Origin: Sphingomonadaceae bacterium
GTDB lineage: Bacteria > Pseudomonadota > Alphaproteobacteria > Sphingomonadales > Sphingomonadaceae
Assembly (NCBI GenBank): GCA_947453945.1
Contig: CANGJB010000024.1
Span: 1 to 40,267, forward strand
DNA: 40,267 nucleotides
Direction: 5' to 3'
The notes under the pieces: model-generated
Database searches by the model: none
Told to the model about the DNA's origin: nothing
Seen by the model: only the letters and a program-made list of their open reading frames with translations
Made by a program: the position numbers and the translations under genes
Shown here: positions 13,981 to 19,537 of the stretch, piece by piece
How positions within the stretch are numbered: position 1 is the stretch's first letter
How the letters are laid out: every line of letters begins with the position of its first letter

Positions 13981-14369
13981 TCGAAAGCGTGATCGGCTCG
14001 AACTTCGGCGATAGCTTCACGCTGGCGCTCGGCAATGGCTTTTCCGTCGATGGCGGCGCGGGCACGGATACGGTCGCCCTCGCGGTAAACGCGGGCACAG
14101 TCTCGTCCGCGCAGCTGTCCAGCGTGCTCAGCCGGGTCGAGACGGTCGACTTTTCCGCCAGCGGCACCAATGCCAGCCTCACCGTGGATGCAAGCTTCAT
14201 CCAGGGCGTGGCCGGTGCGGGCAATGCCTCGCACCTCACGGTCGCCTTCGATGCGGGTGATACACTTCAGATCGCCAATGGCGCGTTCTATGCGCAGAAC
14301 GGCAACGACTATACGTTCTACAGCGACAACACCATGACGACGACCGTGGCGCAGCTGACCGTGGTTTAG
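1..14369 (+). CDS. Giant RTX calcium-binding repeat protein, 5'-truncated by the window edge
   Basis: The frame is open from base 3 to a TAG at 14367-14369, giving 4788 visible residues; no start is visible because the gene begins before the window. The protein is a tandem array of about 53 modules (counted by eye) averaging roughly 88 residues. Each module has a conserved segment of about 45 residues (pattern DTADYSASxxGVTVxLDG, then GGDAAGDTLSGIE, then VIGSAFADTL) followed by two to five RTX nonapeptides of the type GGAGxDxLx, which bind Ca2+ in parallel beta-rolls in known families. From about 13980 the repeats stop and a tail of about 130 residues follows (VETVDFSASGTN, then DAGDTLQIANG, ending in VAQLTVV), resembling C-terminal type I secretion signals. 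A role as secreted or surface adhesin/S-layer-like protein is inferred. No ABC exporter, membrane fusion or TolC-type gene is in the window. Internal ATGs, for example at 531, are not real starts, since the repeats continue upstream of them. Confidence 0.93.
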   Translation, partial: TADYSASAEGILAGLGGSIGIGGDAQGDTLTGIERLVGSAYADRLLGSLNDDTLEGGAGDDILVGGAGNDTLRGGAGDDTLDGGAGGDRIEGGDGVDTVDYGSSAQSVTVHLDGTVNSGGDAEGDQLIGIENLTGSAYDDTLLGADADEAIAGGSGDDLIKGGAGDDRLFGGSGDDVIIGGLGADLIDGGSGFNTASYADAAAGVTIDLSGAAGSAGEATGDVLSGIQRLVGSAFADTLGGGAGSETILGGAGDDTLRGSAGADVLVGGTGTDVVDYSDSDGAVTVALDGSTGIGGDAAGDQISEIEGVIGSSLDDRLTGNSAANLLDGGAGNDILVGGGGDDTLRGGAGNDILDGSAGSDLLDGGDGSDTVDYSASSSGVSVSVDGSVSSGGAAEGDRLLNVENLIGSAFADTLRGTAADDSLVGGAGDDILAGRGGADILIGGDGFDTADYSDAASGVTASLATGRGTAGDAAGDTLSGIERLVGSAFADQLSGSSQADTLEGGAGDDVLRGLGGDDTILGGAGDDVIDGGAGADEIDGGAGHDTVDYSASLVGVNVTLAGGASASGLAEGDVLTSIEEVIGTAETDVITGSAADETLHGGAGDDILRGGAGADVLYGGAGVDTADYSRAAAGIALSLASGGTGGDAAGDSFSSIEIVEGSDFADTIAGSAADDILRGRAGNDLLSGGDGSDTLDGGTGDDILRGGAGADMLLGGQGSDTADYSTSSAGIAINLDGSLSAGGDAQGDMLSSIENAIGSAFDDAITGTSQGETLDGGAGNDVLSGQGGSDTLLGGAGDDLLTGGIGADRLDGGIGFDTANYADSAEGVTVRLDGGPASGGDAEGDVLTGIEAVIGSAQNDTIIGGTADDLLDGGAGDDTLTGGAGNDTLLGGSGDDVLTGGLGADVIDGGTGSNTASYAGASAGVAVDLSGAAGTGGEATGDRLSGIAQLIGSAFADTLGGGSGAETILGGAGDDALLGSAGNDLLDGGAGFDTVSYAGSGAAVTAYLDGRAGSGGDAAGDVLLGIEGLVGSAFDDELTGSDNADRIDGGAGSDTLRGGGGNDTLIGGAGDDVIVGGDGADAIDGGLGTDTVSYADSTSGVTIALDGTAGSGGAAGDTLTGIEVLIGSAFTDRLAGGTGSETIRAGDGDDTLVGSLGADTLIGGDGIDTADYSGSNAAINAGLDGRIGSGGFAAGDTLSAIERLVGSAFGDTLAGGIGSETLDGGAGDDTITGSIGADTIIGGTGFDTADYAASVSGVTISTDGSVGSSGDAAGDTLSGIERIIGSAQADTLGGGAGADTLEGGAGNDTLSGGAGNDTLLGGAGDDAIDGGTGADTIDGGTGFDALSYAASNAGIQLNLVTGIGLGGDAEGDRVSGVEEVDGSDFADTITGSAADEVLSGGAGDDVLSGGAGNDRLLGGLGSDVLTGGAGADVLDGGTGFDTADYSASTGAVQITLDGSTATGGDAEGDSLTGIERVVGSAAGDTIIGGSAAETLEGGGGNDTLYGSGGGDTLLGGAGDDTLRGGAGADVLDGGAGFDIADYSTSDAGVQIVLDGTTARGGDAEGDSLSGIERINGSAFDDTLTGSAGAETLSGGAGDDTLSGLGGDDILLGNSGDDLMVGGAGADIMDGGSGIDTVSYLASAAGVTASLGGAAGVGGDAAGDTISNVEVLQGSAFGDTIIGRTGADTLLGEAGDDTLVGTAGSDTLDGGAGFDTADYSASASGVTVNLDGTVSSGGDAAGDTLSAIERVVGSAQGDTLRGADGNDTLEGGGGNDTLTGGAGADQLLGQAGDDTLVGGLGADVLDGGSGTDTIDYSASASGVNAGLDGAANTGGDAAGDTIANAEVLIGSAFADTLRGGASADVLLGGAGDDTLMASAGADVLDGGTGFDTADYSASSAGITVSLASGIGLGGDAAGDTLTGIEKLVGSALADRLTGSNNADVLVGGGGNDVLIGGLGDDTLSGGAGDDTLTGGAGGDNLDGGAGTDTADYSGSIQAVRVALDGSASAGGDADGDTLTGIEIVIGSALGDTLIGATADETLQGGAGDDTLVGGGGADALVGGDGFDTADYSAATARIAVALDGSAGTAGDATGDTLSTIEQLIGSAFDDTLSGSAGDDTILGGGGADTLSGAAGNDTLLGGAGDDMLVGGAGADALDGGTGFDTASYAGSASAVTVTLGGPAGSRGDAAGDTLVNIEQLVGSAFDDRLTGSSANETFRAGAGNDTVIGGDGDDQLLGEAGDDTLIGGAGADVLDGGLGIDTVSYATSLSAVTINLDGTTSAGGDADGDVITNVERVIGSGFNDVFNGSANADQIDGGAGDDLFAASAGADVLTGGSGFDTVDYSASAAAVTVRMDGTTSTGGLAEGDVLSGIEQVIATAFADSVTGSAGADTIFGQDGNDTLSGGAGADSLSGGNGDDTLIGGTGGDTLDGGTGFDTADYSGAGSAIAARMDGVSGTLGDALGDVLTGIERLVGSGFADNLMGSASADTIEGGAGDDLVQGAAGDDTLSGGAGNDTIEGGLGADRIDGGTGTDIADYANSAAGVTIATDGSTGSGGEAAGDVLTGIETIRGSAFADTLGGSTGADTLLGQSGDDVLAGLGGADVLSGGEGFDTADYSASTAAVTVDLGAGTGSAGDAAGDVLTSIERVVGSSLGDRLTGSAQSDVLEGGGGDDRLDGAAGSDTLLGGAGDDTLIGGTGSDTLDGGAGFDTADYTASTQGVTIYNNGIDPGSGGAATGDVLIGIERVLGSAFADTLVGGAAAETLIGNDGNDVIEGGAGADIIDGGAGFDTASYEHASAAVTVSLAAGGGAGSGSAGDAAGDVLTGIERLLGSDYADTLIAGGAANTLEGGAGDDTLVAGSGVDTLIGGAGNDTADYSGAGAGITIALDGSAGSGSIAAGDRLTGVEGVIGSAFADTITGAFSNDTLFGGGGDDVISGGSGSDTLQGGAGNDLLSGDGGADVLDGGAGTDTVSYAASVGGVTIDLAAGTATGGDAAGDTFIAVERFTGSRGSDTFIGAGGNDWFDGFDGNDMLSGGAGNDTLLGGIGDDTISGGAGADTIDGGLGIDTADYSGSAAGVTIRTGGTSSGGDAEGDTLANIERVIGSGFADRFEGRSADEEFVGGAGDDVFIASGGADIYRGDAGNDVVDYSASASNGMLIYMDGGFGGTGDAAGDRLFDVETVIGSAQNDTIVAASTGSTILAGGGNDTLTGADGADVLNGGDGDDTFITGLGADQVIGGLGTDIADYRNSNAAITVTNNGSVSSGGWAAGDVLSGIEVIYGSTNYGDTLRGGSTASSSLFGWGGNDTFVSFGQADSIDGGTGLDTVDYSGSLSAVTVRLDGTASSGGDAEGDTITGVERVIGSALADTLIGAGFNETLTGGDGDDTLIGAGGADTLDGGAGFDTADYSSAGGVIVRMDGTAGSAGEANGDVLIGVERVIGSALADVIYGSANADTILGGAGDDVLAPGLGADTLDGGAGTDTVDYTSSGSALTVNTSNAALSTGLALGDTYANIENWSLSAFNDTFTGSALAETVYGNDGNDTLDGGAGNDVLYGGNGNDTLIGGAGADTIDGGAGTDVVDYSASGAGITINLGTGTNNTGGDAEGDFFVPSTIENAIGSAFDDTITGSAGANNLKGGLGNDVILGGAGADVMDGGAGTGDTVSYLAATVAVTVSLLTGTGSGGDAAGDTFTGFENIQGGSGNDILTGDANANTIWGSFGGDTISGGGGNDTLNGEDGDDTIEGGAGADVMNGGTGINTLSYAGSTTGVTVSLASGTGSAGDAAGDTFSSFSNLTGGSGNDTLTGSSGGNLMRGGAGDDVIDGGLGSDTLYGDAGNDTFLGGNGFDFMDGGAGTDVVDYSAAATGVTADLNAGSGSAGDALGDSYVNMENITGSAFNDTLQGNSGNNVLTGGDGNDFLIGLAGNDTLLGGNGDDRLSGGAGADALDGGAGNNLLFFGTNATFPDSVSVTTGVTINLDGVTLGVGGDAAGDTYKNFQIIYLTNQNDSVTGTNADEWFRGLGGADIINGGGGIDTASYYGSAGVVVGLDGTTGSGGEAQGDVITNVEILQGSQFDDTLWGSSGNNTIYGMEGNDTLRGDGGADVLDGGTGTDTVSYASSGIGVTASLLAGSGSAGDAAGDTYVSIENLTGSNSNDTLYGDANANVLTGGSGDDFLRGGGGADAINGGSGFDTADYSDSTAAVSVNLDGTAATGGFAQGDVLTSVEGLIGSAFNDTLIGSSSNETISGGDGNDTISGFAGDDTLSGGNGNDLINGGTGADTVDGGAGTDTFTYVNSTGGVTAYLDGTAGTGNEATGDRLTDIEILIGSNFDDTLWGTAGADTLQGGNGNDVLVGGAGGDTLDGGAGTDSVSFANSATAITASFATGSLVVTASDAVGDSYTSIEGVVGSALADTLRGGAGVELLDGGLGDDMLYGSAGADTIIGGGGFDTIDYSASASAITVKLDGTASSGGDAAGDLLTGIEQVIGTALADTFLGSGADETFRGGGGDDTMTGSGGNDTLYGEAGDDILNGGAGSDALDGGAGTDTATYANSALGVAANLADSSFNTNEAAGDTYNLIENLTGSAFADRLTGDGGANVLDGGAGNDRLAGGAGADSLIGGAGTDIADYSQAGSAVALSLGGGGAGTGTGSSGDAAGDTLSGIESVIGSNFGDSFTLALGNGFSVDGGAGTDTVALAVNAGTVSSAQLSSVLSRVETVDFSASGTNASLTVDASFIQGVAGAGNASHLTVAFDAGDTLQIANGAFYAQNGNDYTFYSDNTMTTTVAQLTVV

Positions 14370-14378
14370 CGCGCCCGC

Positions 14379-14397
14379 CCTTGCAATTCGCGCAAGG
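14379..14397 (+). terminator. Possible weak terminator after the RTX gene
   Basis: Ten bases after the RTX stop codon, CCTTGC (14379-14384) and GCAAGG (14392-14397) form a 6-bp stem with a 7-nt loop, followed by a modestly T-rich stretch (ctgcctttcttg). The stem is short and the T-tract imperfect, so termination is only a guess. Confidence 0.3.
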
Positions 14398-14477
14398 CTG
14401 CCTTTCTTGATGCCCGGCTGGCGCTGCTGCGCAGCTGGGCTAGAACCGGGGGGCACACCACGCGAAAGGCCGCCCCA

Positions 14478-15101
14478 ATGCCAGACTCGCCCATGTCAGA
14501 CCCTACCGACCATGCCTTCTCGCCCTCCGTAAAGGCCGCGCAGATCCGCAAGGGTTCGCGCCCGCTCTATGCCGGGATGATCATGGCAGACCGCGTCGAT
14601 GCCCGCCTTGCCGCCTTCGTGGGTGAGGTGCGAAGCTTCTACCTCGGCAGCGCGAGCGCGGATGGCCAGCCTTATATCCAGCATCGCGGCGGCCCGAAGG
14701 GCTTCCTCAAGGTGTTCGATGAGCAGCGCCTCGCATTCGCCGACTACCGGGGCAACCGGCAGTATATCTCCACCGGCAACTTCACGGAAAATCCCAAGGC
14801 CTTTGTCTTCCTGATGGACTACGCAAACCGCCGGCGCATCAAGCTCTGGGGCGAGATCGCGGTGGTCGAGGGTGACGAGGCGCTGAATGCCGCGCTCGCC
14901 ATGCCCGGCTATCGCGGGGTGCCCGAACAGGCGATGGTCTTCACGATCACCGCGTGGGACATCAATTGCCCGCAGCATATCCCCCAGCTCCTTCCCGCCG
15001 AAGAGGTCGCCGAGGCGCTCGCCAGCGAGATATCTGCCCGCGATGCGCGGATTGCCGTGCTCGAAGCACAGCTCGCCGCCCTTTCAGGAAGTGGAACGTA
15101 A
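14478..15101 (+). CDS. Pyridoxamine 5'-phosphate oxidase-like split-barrel protein
   Basis: A 207-residue protein of the FMN-binding split-barrel superfamily. Seen: an N-terminal segment with the sequence FYLGSASADGQPYIQHRGG, then GFLKVFDEQRLAFADYRGN, then the block NPKAFVFLMDYANRRRIKLWGEI, an order typical of PNPOx-like proteins that bind a flavin or related cofactor. The substrate cannot be told from sequence; these proteins often serve as general flavin oxidoreductases rather than in vitamin B6 synthesis. The start at 14478 is preceded by GAAAGG with 8-nt spacing, while an in-frame ATG at 14493 is less well placed. It stands alone, downstream of the RTX gene and convergent with the DUF779/aldehyde dehydrogenase operon. 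Confidence 0.82.
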   Translation: MPDSPMSDPTDHAFSPSVKAAQIRKGSRPLYAGMIMADRVDARLAAFVGEVRSFYLGSASADGQPYIQHRGGPKGFLKVFDEQRLAFADYRGNRQYISTGNFTENPKAFVFLMDYANRRRIKLWGEIAVVEGDEALNAALAMPGYRGVPEQAMVFTITAWDINCPQHIPQLLPAEEVAEALASEISARDARIAVLEAQLAALSGSGT

Positions 15102-15194
15102 TGTCGCAGGTTATGCCCCTACCGCAGCCGCCATCCCGATCCTAAGTACAGTCGCGGTCGCCGGTTCCCCCCTCCCTTCCCGGCGGCCCTCTGC

Positions 15195-15273
15195 GCTCTG
15201 GTGGCCGGCTTCGGCCGCGCAGAGCCCACAGCGCCCGGGCACGACCATCCCCCTCGCCCCCCTGCCCGGGCGC
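15195..15273. terminator. Two adjacent hairpins between convergent genes
   Basis: The 232-bp space between the two converging units holds two inverted repeats. GCTCTG (15195-15200) pairs with CAGAGC (15220-15225), with GGCCG/CGGCC nested inside. Next, an 11-bp perfect repeat GCGCCCGGGCA (15231-15241) pairs with TGCCCGGGCGC (15263-15273). Neither is followed by a strong T-run, so this is a plausible bidirectional stem-loop region rather than a textbook intrinsic terminator. Confidence 0.4.
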
Positions 15274-15333
15274 CACTGGCCCCGGGGCCTTCGCCTCAGA
15301 GAAAAACAGCTGATCCTGCCGGGCTGTCGCAGG

Positions 15334-15687
15334 TCAGGCCGCGCAGGCTCCGGATCGGATCAGGAAGCGCTGCTCGCGCCCGTTGTCCAGGCTGAACATG
15401 CCGCCGCGGCCCGGCACGGCATCGAGCAGCAGATCGACTTCACCCTCAAGAACCCCCCACGCCTCGGCCTGCAGGGCGCCGATATAGAATGGCGCCTCGG
15501 CCACATGGCCCAGCAGCACGTCCCCCGCGCCCACGCGAAATTCGCCCGCCGGGTAGCACATGGGCGACGAGCCATCGCAGCACCCGCCCGATTGGTGGAA
15601 CAGCACCGGCCCGTGCTCGGCGATGATATCGCCAAGCAGGGCCAATGCCTCAGGGGTCGCGGAAACCCTGTTCAACTTTGGGTTCAC
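15334..15687 (-). CDS. DUF779 family protein, partner of aldehyde dehydrogenase
   Basis: A 117-residue protein with the family hallmark HQSGGCCDGSSPMCYP at residues 31-46. Cys36, Cys37 and Cys44 could bind a metal or be redox active. The family has no firmly established biochemical role that I know of; it is repeatedly encoded next to aldehyde dehydrogenases of the AldB/ExaC type. Here it starts with GTG at 15687, four bases after the stop of the aldehyde dehydrogenase gene, so the two are almost certainly cotranscribed and perhaps translationally coupled. No good ribosome binding site precedes the GTG, which supports coupling. A role in assisting or protecting the dehydrogenase is inference. 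Confidence 0.9.
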   Translation of the reverse strand: MNPKLNRVSATPEALALLGDIIAEHGPVLFHQSGGCCDGSSPMCYPAGEFRVGAGDVLLGHVAEAPFYIGALQAEAWGVLEGEVDLLLDAVPGRGGMFSLDNGREQRFLIRSGACAA

Positions 15688-15691
15688 GCGC

Positions 15692-17197
15692 TCAGAAGAA
15701 CCCGAGAGCCTTGGGGCTGTAGCTCACCAGCAGGTTCTTGGTCTGCTGATAGTGGTCCAGCATCATCTTGTGGTTCTCGCGCCCGATGCCCGATTGCTTG
15801 TAGCCGCCGAACGCTGCGTGCGCCGGATAGGCGTGATAGCAATTGGTCCACACGCGCCCGGCCTGCACTGCGCGGCCCGTGCGATAGGCCTGCGTGCCAT
15901 TGCGCGTCCACACCCCGGCGCCCAGGCCGTAAAGCGTGTCGTTGGCGATGGCGTGCGCGTCCTCGGCGTCCTTGAAGGTCGTCACCGCCACCACGGGTCC
16001 GAAGATTTCCTCCTGGAACACGCGCATTTTGTTGTGGCCTTCAAGGATCGTCGGCTCGATGTAGTAGCCGCCTGCCAGATCGCCGGTCAGCATTGTGCGC
16101 GTCCCGCCCGTGAGCACTTTGGCGCCTTCGCTGCGGCCGATCTCGAAGTAGGAGAGGATCTTCTCCATCTGCTCCGAAGAGGCCTGCGCGCCGATCATCG
16201 TAGCCGCATCGAGCGGGCTGCCCTGCACGATCTTCTTCACCCGGGCGACAGCGCGCTCCATGAAGCGGTCGTAGATCGATTCCTGGATCAGTGCGCGGCT
16301 CGGGCAGGTGCAAACCTCGCCCTGGTTGAGCGCGAACATGGCAAAGCCTTCAAGCGCCTTGTCGAAGAAGTCATCGTCCTCGTCCATCACGTCGGCAAAG
16401 AAGATGTTGGGCGATTTTCCGCCGAGTTCGAGCGTGACCGGGATCAGGTTCTCGCTGGCATACTGCATGATCAGGCGGCCGGTCGTCGTCTCGCCGGTGA
16501 AGGCGATCTTGGCGATGCGGCGGCTCTGCGCGAGCGGCTTGCCGGCTTCGAGGCCGAAGCCGTTGATCACGTTGAGCACGCCCGCAGGCAGCAGATCGGC
16601 GATCAGTTCCAGCAGCACGTGGATCGAGGCCGGGGTCTGCTCGGCGGGCTTGAGCACCACGCAGTTGCCTGCTGCCAGAGCGGGAGCAAGCTTCCACACG
16701 GCCATCAGGATCGGGAAGTTCCACGGAATAATCTGGCCGACGACGCCCAGCGGTTCGTGGAAGTGGTAGGCCACCGTATCGTTGTCGATCTCGGAAATGC
16801 CGCCTTCCTGCGCGCGGATGCAGCCGGCGAAATAGCGGAAGTGGTCGATCGCCAGCGGCATGTCAGCGGCCATGGTTTCGCGGATCGGCTTGCCGTTGTC
16901 CCACGTCTCGGCGCGGGCGAGCAGTTCGAGGTTGGCTTCCATGCGGTCGGCAATGCGGTTCAGGATCAGCGCGCGTTCACCCACGCTGGTGCGGCCCCAT
17001 GCGTCCTTGGCGGCATGCGCGGCATCGAGCGCGGCTTCCACATCGGCGGCGGAAGAGCGCGCCAGCGTCGTGATCGTCTGCCCCGTGATCGGCGAGGGAT
17101 TATCGAACCGGCGGCCATCCGCGGCATCGACCCAGCGGCCCCCGATGAAATTGCCGTAGTAGTCCTTGAAGGGGTGCGCGGGCAGTTCGCCAGTCAT
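15692..17197 (-). CDS. aldB: NAD(P)-dependent aldehyde dehydrogenase, AldB/acetaldehyde type
   Basis: A full-length class I-like aldehyde dehydrogenase of 501 residues, probably oxidising acetaldehyde or other short aldehydes to acids in the cytoplasm. Seen: PWNFP with Asn160, general base Glu257 in LELGGKSPN, and catalytic Cys296 in [13 protein letters not shown], plus the C-terminal [12 protein letters not shown] block typical of the AldB/ExaC/AcoD group. The start is taken as ATG at 17197, because GAGAGGA lies 6 nt upstream of it; a TTG two codons earlier overlaps the spacing and is unlikely. It is the first gene of an operon with DUF779. In other bacteria related genes are controlled by sigma-54 activators; I found no convincing sigma-54 promoter upstream. 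The exact substrate is uncertain. Confidence 0.95.
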   Translation of the reverse strand: MTGELPAHPFKDYYGNFIGGRWVDAADGRRFDNPSPITGQTITTLARSSAADVEAALDAAHAAKDAWGRTSVGERALILNRIADRMEANLELLARAETWDNGKPIRETMAADMPLAIDHFRYFAGCIRAQEGGISEIDNDTVAYHFHEPLGVVGQIIPWNFPILMAVWKLAPALAAGNCVVLKPAEQTPASIHVLLELIADLLPAGVLNVINGFGLEAGKPLAQSRRIAKIAFTGETTTGRLIMQYASENLIPVTLELGGKSPNIFFADVMDEDDDFFDKALEGFAMFALNQGEVCTCPSRALIQESIYDRFMERAVARVKKIVQGSPLDAATMIGAQASSEQMEKILSYFEIGRSEGAKVLTGGTRTMLTGDLAGGYYIEPTILEGHNKMRVFQEEIFGPVVAVTTFKDAEDAHAIANDTLYGLGAGVWTRNGTQAYRTGRAVQAGRVWTNCYHAYPAHAAFGGYKQSGIGRENHKMMLDHYQQTKNLLVSYSPKALGFF

Positions 17198-17455
17198 GAT
17201 CAATCCTCTCGTGTGTCCCGCCGGGTCTCGTGCCCGTGCGCAGGGTATGGTGCTGCCGCCAGCGATGGTGCGCAGGCCGCGGCCAGACGGAGTCTATCGC
17301 TGGCAGGCGCGGAAACAAGGGGCTTGCGTGCGGGCGGCGGCCATAGCCTGCCTACAAACCCCTGTCCTGCACCGCGCTCTCTGCGATAAACCGTTTGACC
17401 CGCAACAATTCGCGAAAACGCGCCGTCAAGCGCACTAAAGCACGCGCGAGAGTCC

Positions 17456-17480
17456 CGGTCGCAAGGCGACCGCTGGTTTT
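17456..17480. terminator. Hairpin downstream of the CsgG-family operon
   Basis: CGGTCGC (17456-17462) and GCGACCG (17466-17472) form a 7-bp perfect stem with a 3-nt loop, 12 nt beyond the stop codon of the leftward operon. A TTTT run follows on the plus strand (17477-17480) but not on the minus strand, so it fits termination of rightward transcription better; it may still end the operon weakly. Confidence 0.4.
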
Positions 17481-17484
17481 ATGC

Positions 17485-18453
17485 TTAGGGTAGTTCGACC
17501 CGCTGAAGAACGCTTTGGTTAGCTGCTGGATCGTTCTTCTCGATTACAGTAGCCCGGCTCCCAGCCCGGATACCTGACGAGTTGGCATCGCCTATTTGCT
17601 GCGCCAAAGCAGTCCCGTCACCGGTCGCTGTAATGCGATAGGTCGCGGCAGAGCCACCATCCGCACTCATGATGCTGACCATCGTGCCAACCTCCAATAG
17701 TGCGCCTCCGTGGTTCAACTGAACATTCTTCCCACCGCCACCGACAACTAGGAGGGGGGAGAAGTGAAAGGCTACCTTGCGGGCCGCCATCATTGCCACT
17801 TCTCGTTGCAACAGGGCGTATCGGCCCTCTCCCGAAGACGCAGCTACCTGAACCGTGCCCCGCACCACACTTGCAGAATCCGTTTCAATCTCCGCCGTGA
17901 CGGGAGCCCCAAATATGATTCGCCCAGCCGCATCGGCGACGGTGACATTCATCGTCACCGCAAGGCCTTCGCTGACGCTTCCGTAAGTTTGCCCGTACGT
18001 TGCCTGATCAGCAAAACCAGAGTTCGTAGGAACGACATCCTCAATGCGTCCGGACAGTGTGTAACCGCCTGCTCCGACCGTCACCGCTCCGGATGATGCT
18101 AGCGCCGCCTGCATCGCCAAACGGATTCCCGCGAAGTTGCTCACGCAATCTTTGACAAAATACGTTTCCAGGCTCGTTGTATTCGACTGTCGATATGAGG
18201 AGCGGCCACCAGCAGAAAACTGCGCTGAGCCACCGGCACCATATGTGCTCGCATACCCGCTGGCTGAGCCGGAAGCGTATGCACTGCTGGAACCGGAAGA
18301 GCTGGATCTGCTGTTGTACCGAATGCCCTCATAGAAGGTACATTGCTGCGCCGCTTTGATTGCGCCAACCTTGATTGCCGCCCTCTTCACTGGCTGCGAA
18401 TACGCAGCAGAACTTAGGAGAACGGCAGCCATTGCTGCTGTGCGGAAAATCAT
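17485..18453 (-). CDS. Secreted protein with Ser/Gly-rich segment, second gene of CsgG operon
   Basis: A 322-residue exported protein that I do not recognise as a named family. Seen: a signal peptide (MIFRTAAMAAVLLSSAAYSQ), a low-complexity Ser/Gly/Ala/Tyr stretch at about residues 48-90, two cysteines (38 and 103) that could form a disulfide, then a folded part containing YTLSGRIEDVVP and, near the C-terminus, VGTMVSIMSADGG. The last part recalls the C-terminal domains of CsgG-neighbour and FlgT-like envelope proteins, a tentative comparison. The start at 18453 was chosen because the signal peptide follows it directly and GGGAGG lies upstream; the longer frame reaches back into the preceding gene. 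It lies 13 nt after the CsgG-family gene, so the two form an operon and probably act together in the periplasm or outer membrane. Confidence 0.75.
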   Translation of the reverse strand: MIFRTAAMAAVLLSSAAYSQPVKRAAIKVGAIKAAQQCTFYEGIRYNSRSSSSGSSSAYASGSASGYASTYGAGGSAQFSAGGRSSYRQSNTTSLETYFVKDCVSNFAGIRLAMQAALASSGAVTVGAGGYTLSGRIEDVVPTNSGFADQATYGQTYGSVSEGLAVTMNVTVADAAGRIIFGAPVTAEIETDSASVVRGTVQVAASSGEGRYALLQREVAMMAARKVAFHFSPLLVVGGGGKNVQLNHGGALLEVGTMVSIMSADGGSAATYRITATGDGTALAQQIGDANSSGIRAGSRATVIEKNDPAANQSVLQRVELP

Positions 18454-18466
18454 CACGCCCTCCCGC

Positions 18467-19384
18467 TCACTTGCGCTTGAGTTTCGCCTTGGGATAGGCT
18501 GACAAATCATCGTCCGTTGCCATCCGAGCAATGTCTCTGGCTTGAGCAGGAGATTCAAAGCCCGCGGCTGGCCTGGCCTTCGAGAAACTCGACTGCACAT
18601 CGGTGATTAGAGCGACACCAAGACGCTGTTCGCTGGAGCCGAGCTGCTTGCCCGTATCCGGATCGATGACCGCTTCACCAGCTCGGAAGATTGCCACTAG
18701 ATCATTTACTTTTACGGTGCCTTCACCGTAGTTAAGCATGAGTGTTCCGTCGCTCTGAGCGTTGGCGACCTTTATCGGGTAGACGGTGGTAACAAGGCCC
18801 GTCGCAACTCTGTCGGACGCGGAACGGAACAATTCCGTTGCATTGACCTGAGGCACCCCATCGCCACAAATCGTCCCTGCTTTTTTCTTCTCATCAATAC
18901 GCTTCACGTATCGAATTTGGCCCGTCTGCCCATCGGTAATCCGGATGTCGAGGGAGAGGGTAACCTCTCCACCATAGCAGTTGGTGCCTTGTTGCTTGTC
19001 ACCCGACATGAGAGCCATACCCAGCGTTGCCCCGAAGTCGGACTTCTTCGTCGCAGAAAGCGTGGTGATCGTTCCGTAAATCAGGAAATCGGCAGCTTGG
19101 AAGCCGCCAACTTTGCCACCGTTTCTAGACGTTACCAAGCCGCTCTTCGCCCGCTGCTGCTCTTGCAGCATCACATCGATCTGGCCGCGCTCCATGACAC
19201 GGAACTTCTGCGTTGCAGCGATGGCGGTGAGCATCATCTGGGTCAGTGTTTTTGACTGACCTGAGCCTGCATTGTCGTCAATTTGGGCGACGGCCACGAT
19301 GGGTTGCTCCGAAGGCTGCGCTTGCGCCGCTCCGTGCGCTGCAAGTAAAAGCAATCCTGCCGAAGCAAGTGTAAGTGGCCGCAT
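18467..19384 (-). CDS. CsgG-family envelope protein without lipobox
   Basis: A 305-residue exported protein of the CsgG/curli-assembly superfamily. Seen: a Sec signal peptide (MRPLTLASAGLLLLAAHGAAQA), then PIVAVAQIDD, the hallmark FRVMERGQIDVMLQEQ at about residues 61-76, AADFLIYGTIT at 98-107, cysteines 136 and 173, and a C-terminal part with VKVNDLVAIFRAG similar in style to FlgT-like domains. True CsgG is a lipoprotein forming the outer-membrane curli secretion pore; here no Cys lipobox follows the signal peptide, and no csgA, csgB, csgE or csgF gene is nearby, so a curli role is not supported. Many such CsgG-like proteins are of unknown function. The start at 19384 has GAGGGAA upstream. 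The following gene belongs to the same operon. Confidence 0.85.
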   Translation of the reverse strand: MRPLTLASAGLLLLAAHGAAQAQPSEQPIVAVAQIDDNAGSGQSKTLTQMMLTAIAATQKFRVMERGQIDVMLQEQQRAKSGLVTSRNGGKVGGFQAADFLIYGTITTLSATKKSDFGATLGMALMSGDKQQGTNCYGGEVTLSLDIRITDGQTGQIRYVKRIDEKKKAGTICGDGVPQVNATELFRSASDRVATGLVTTVYPIKVANAQSDGTLMLNYGEGTVKVNDLVAIFRAGEAVIDPDTGKQLGSSEQRLGVALITDVQSSFSKARPAAGFESPAQARDIARMATDDDLSAYPKAKLKRK

Positions 19385-19505
19385 ACTAACATTCCCTCAG
19401 TTACGGGAGATGGTTTGCTCCCAAGCCTCAAGACGCCACAGTTTTTACGCACTGAACGGCCCATCGAGCTACATACCCGGTTGCGCTCCTCAAAGGTATA
19501 TATGT

Positions 19506-19537
19506 GCCATATTGGCAGCGATTGTGGCCAAAATGGC
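19506..19537. promoter_or_regulatory. Two GCCA-N3-TGGC palindromes, 21 bp centre to centre
   Basis: GCCATATTGGC (19506-19516) and GCCAAAATGGC (19527-19537) share the form GCCA-N3-TGGC, the first extendable to TGCCA/TGGCA. Their centres are 21 bp apart, two helical turns, placing them on the same DNA face. They lie 122-153 bp upstream of the CsgG-family start codon, a place suited to an activator. No regulator gene is adjacent and the binding protein is unknown. Confidence 0.4.

Noticed and set aside
15560..17389. A 609-codon rightward frame opposite the aldehyde dehydrogenase
   Set aside because: It is antisense to a clearly conserved enzyme and DUF779, with no family features and His/Arg/Asp-rich composition typical of shadow frames.
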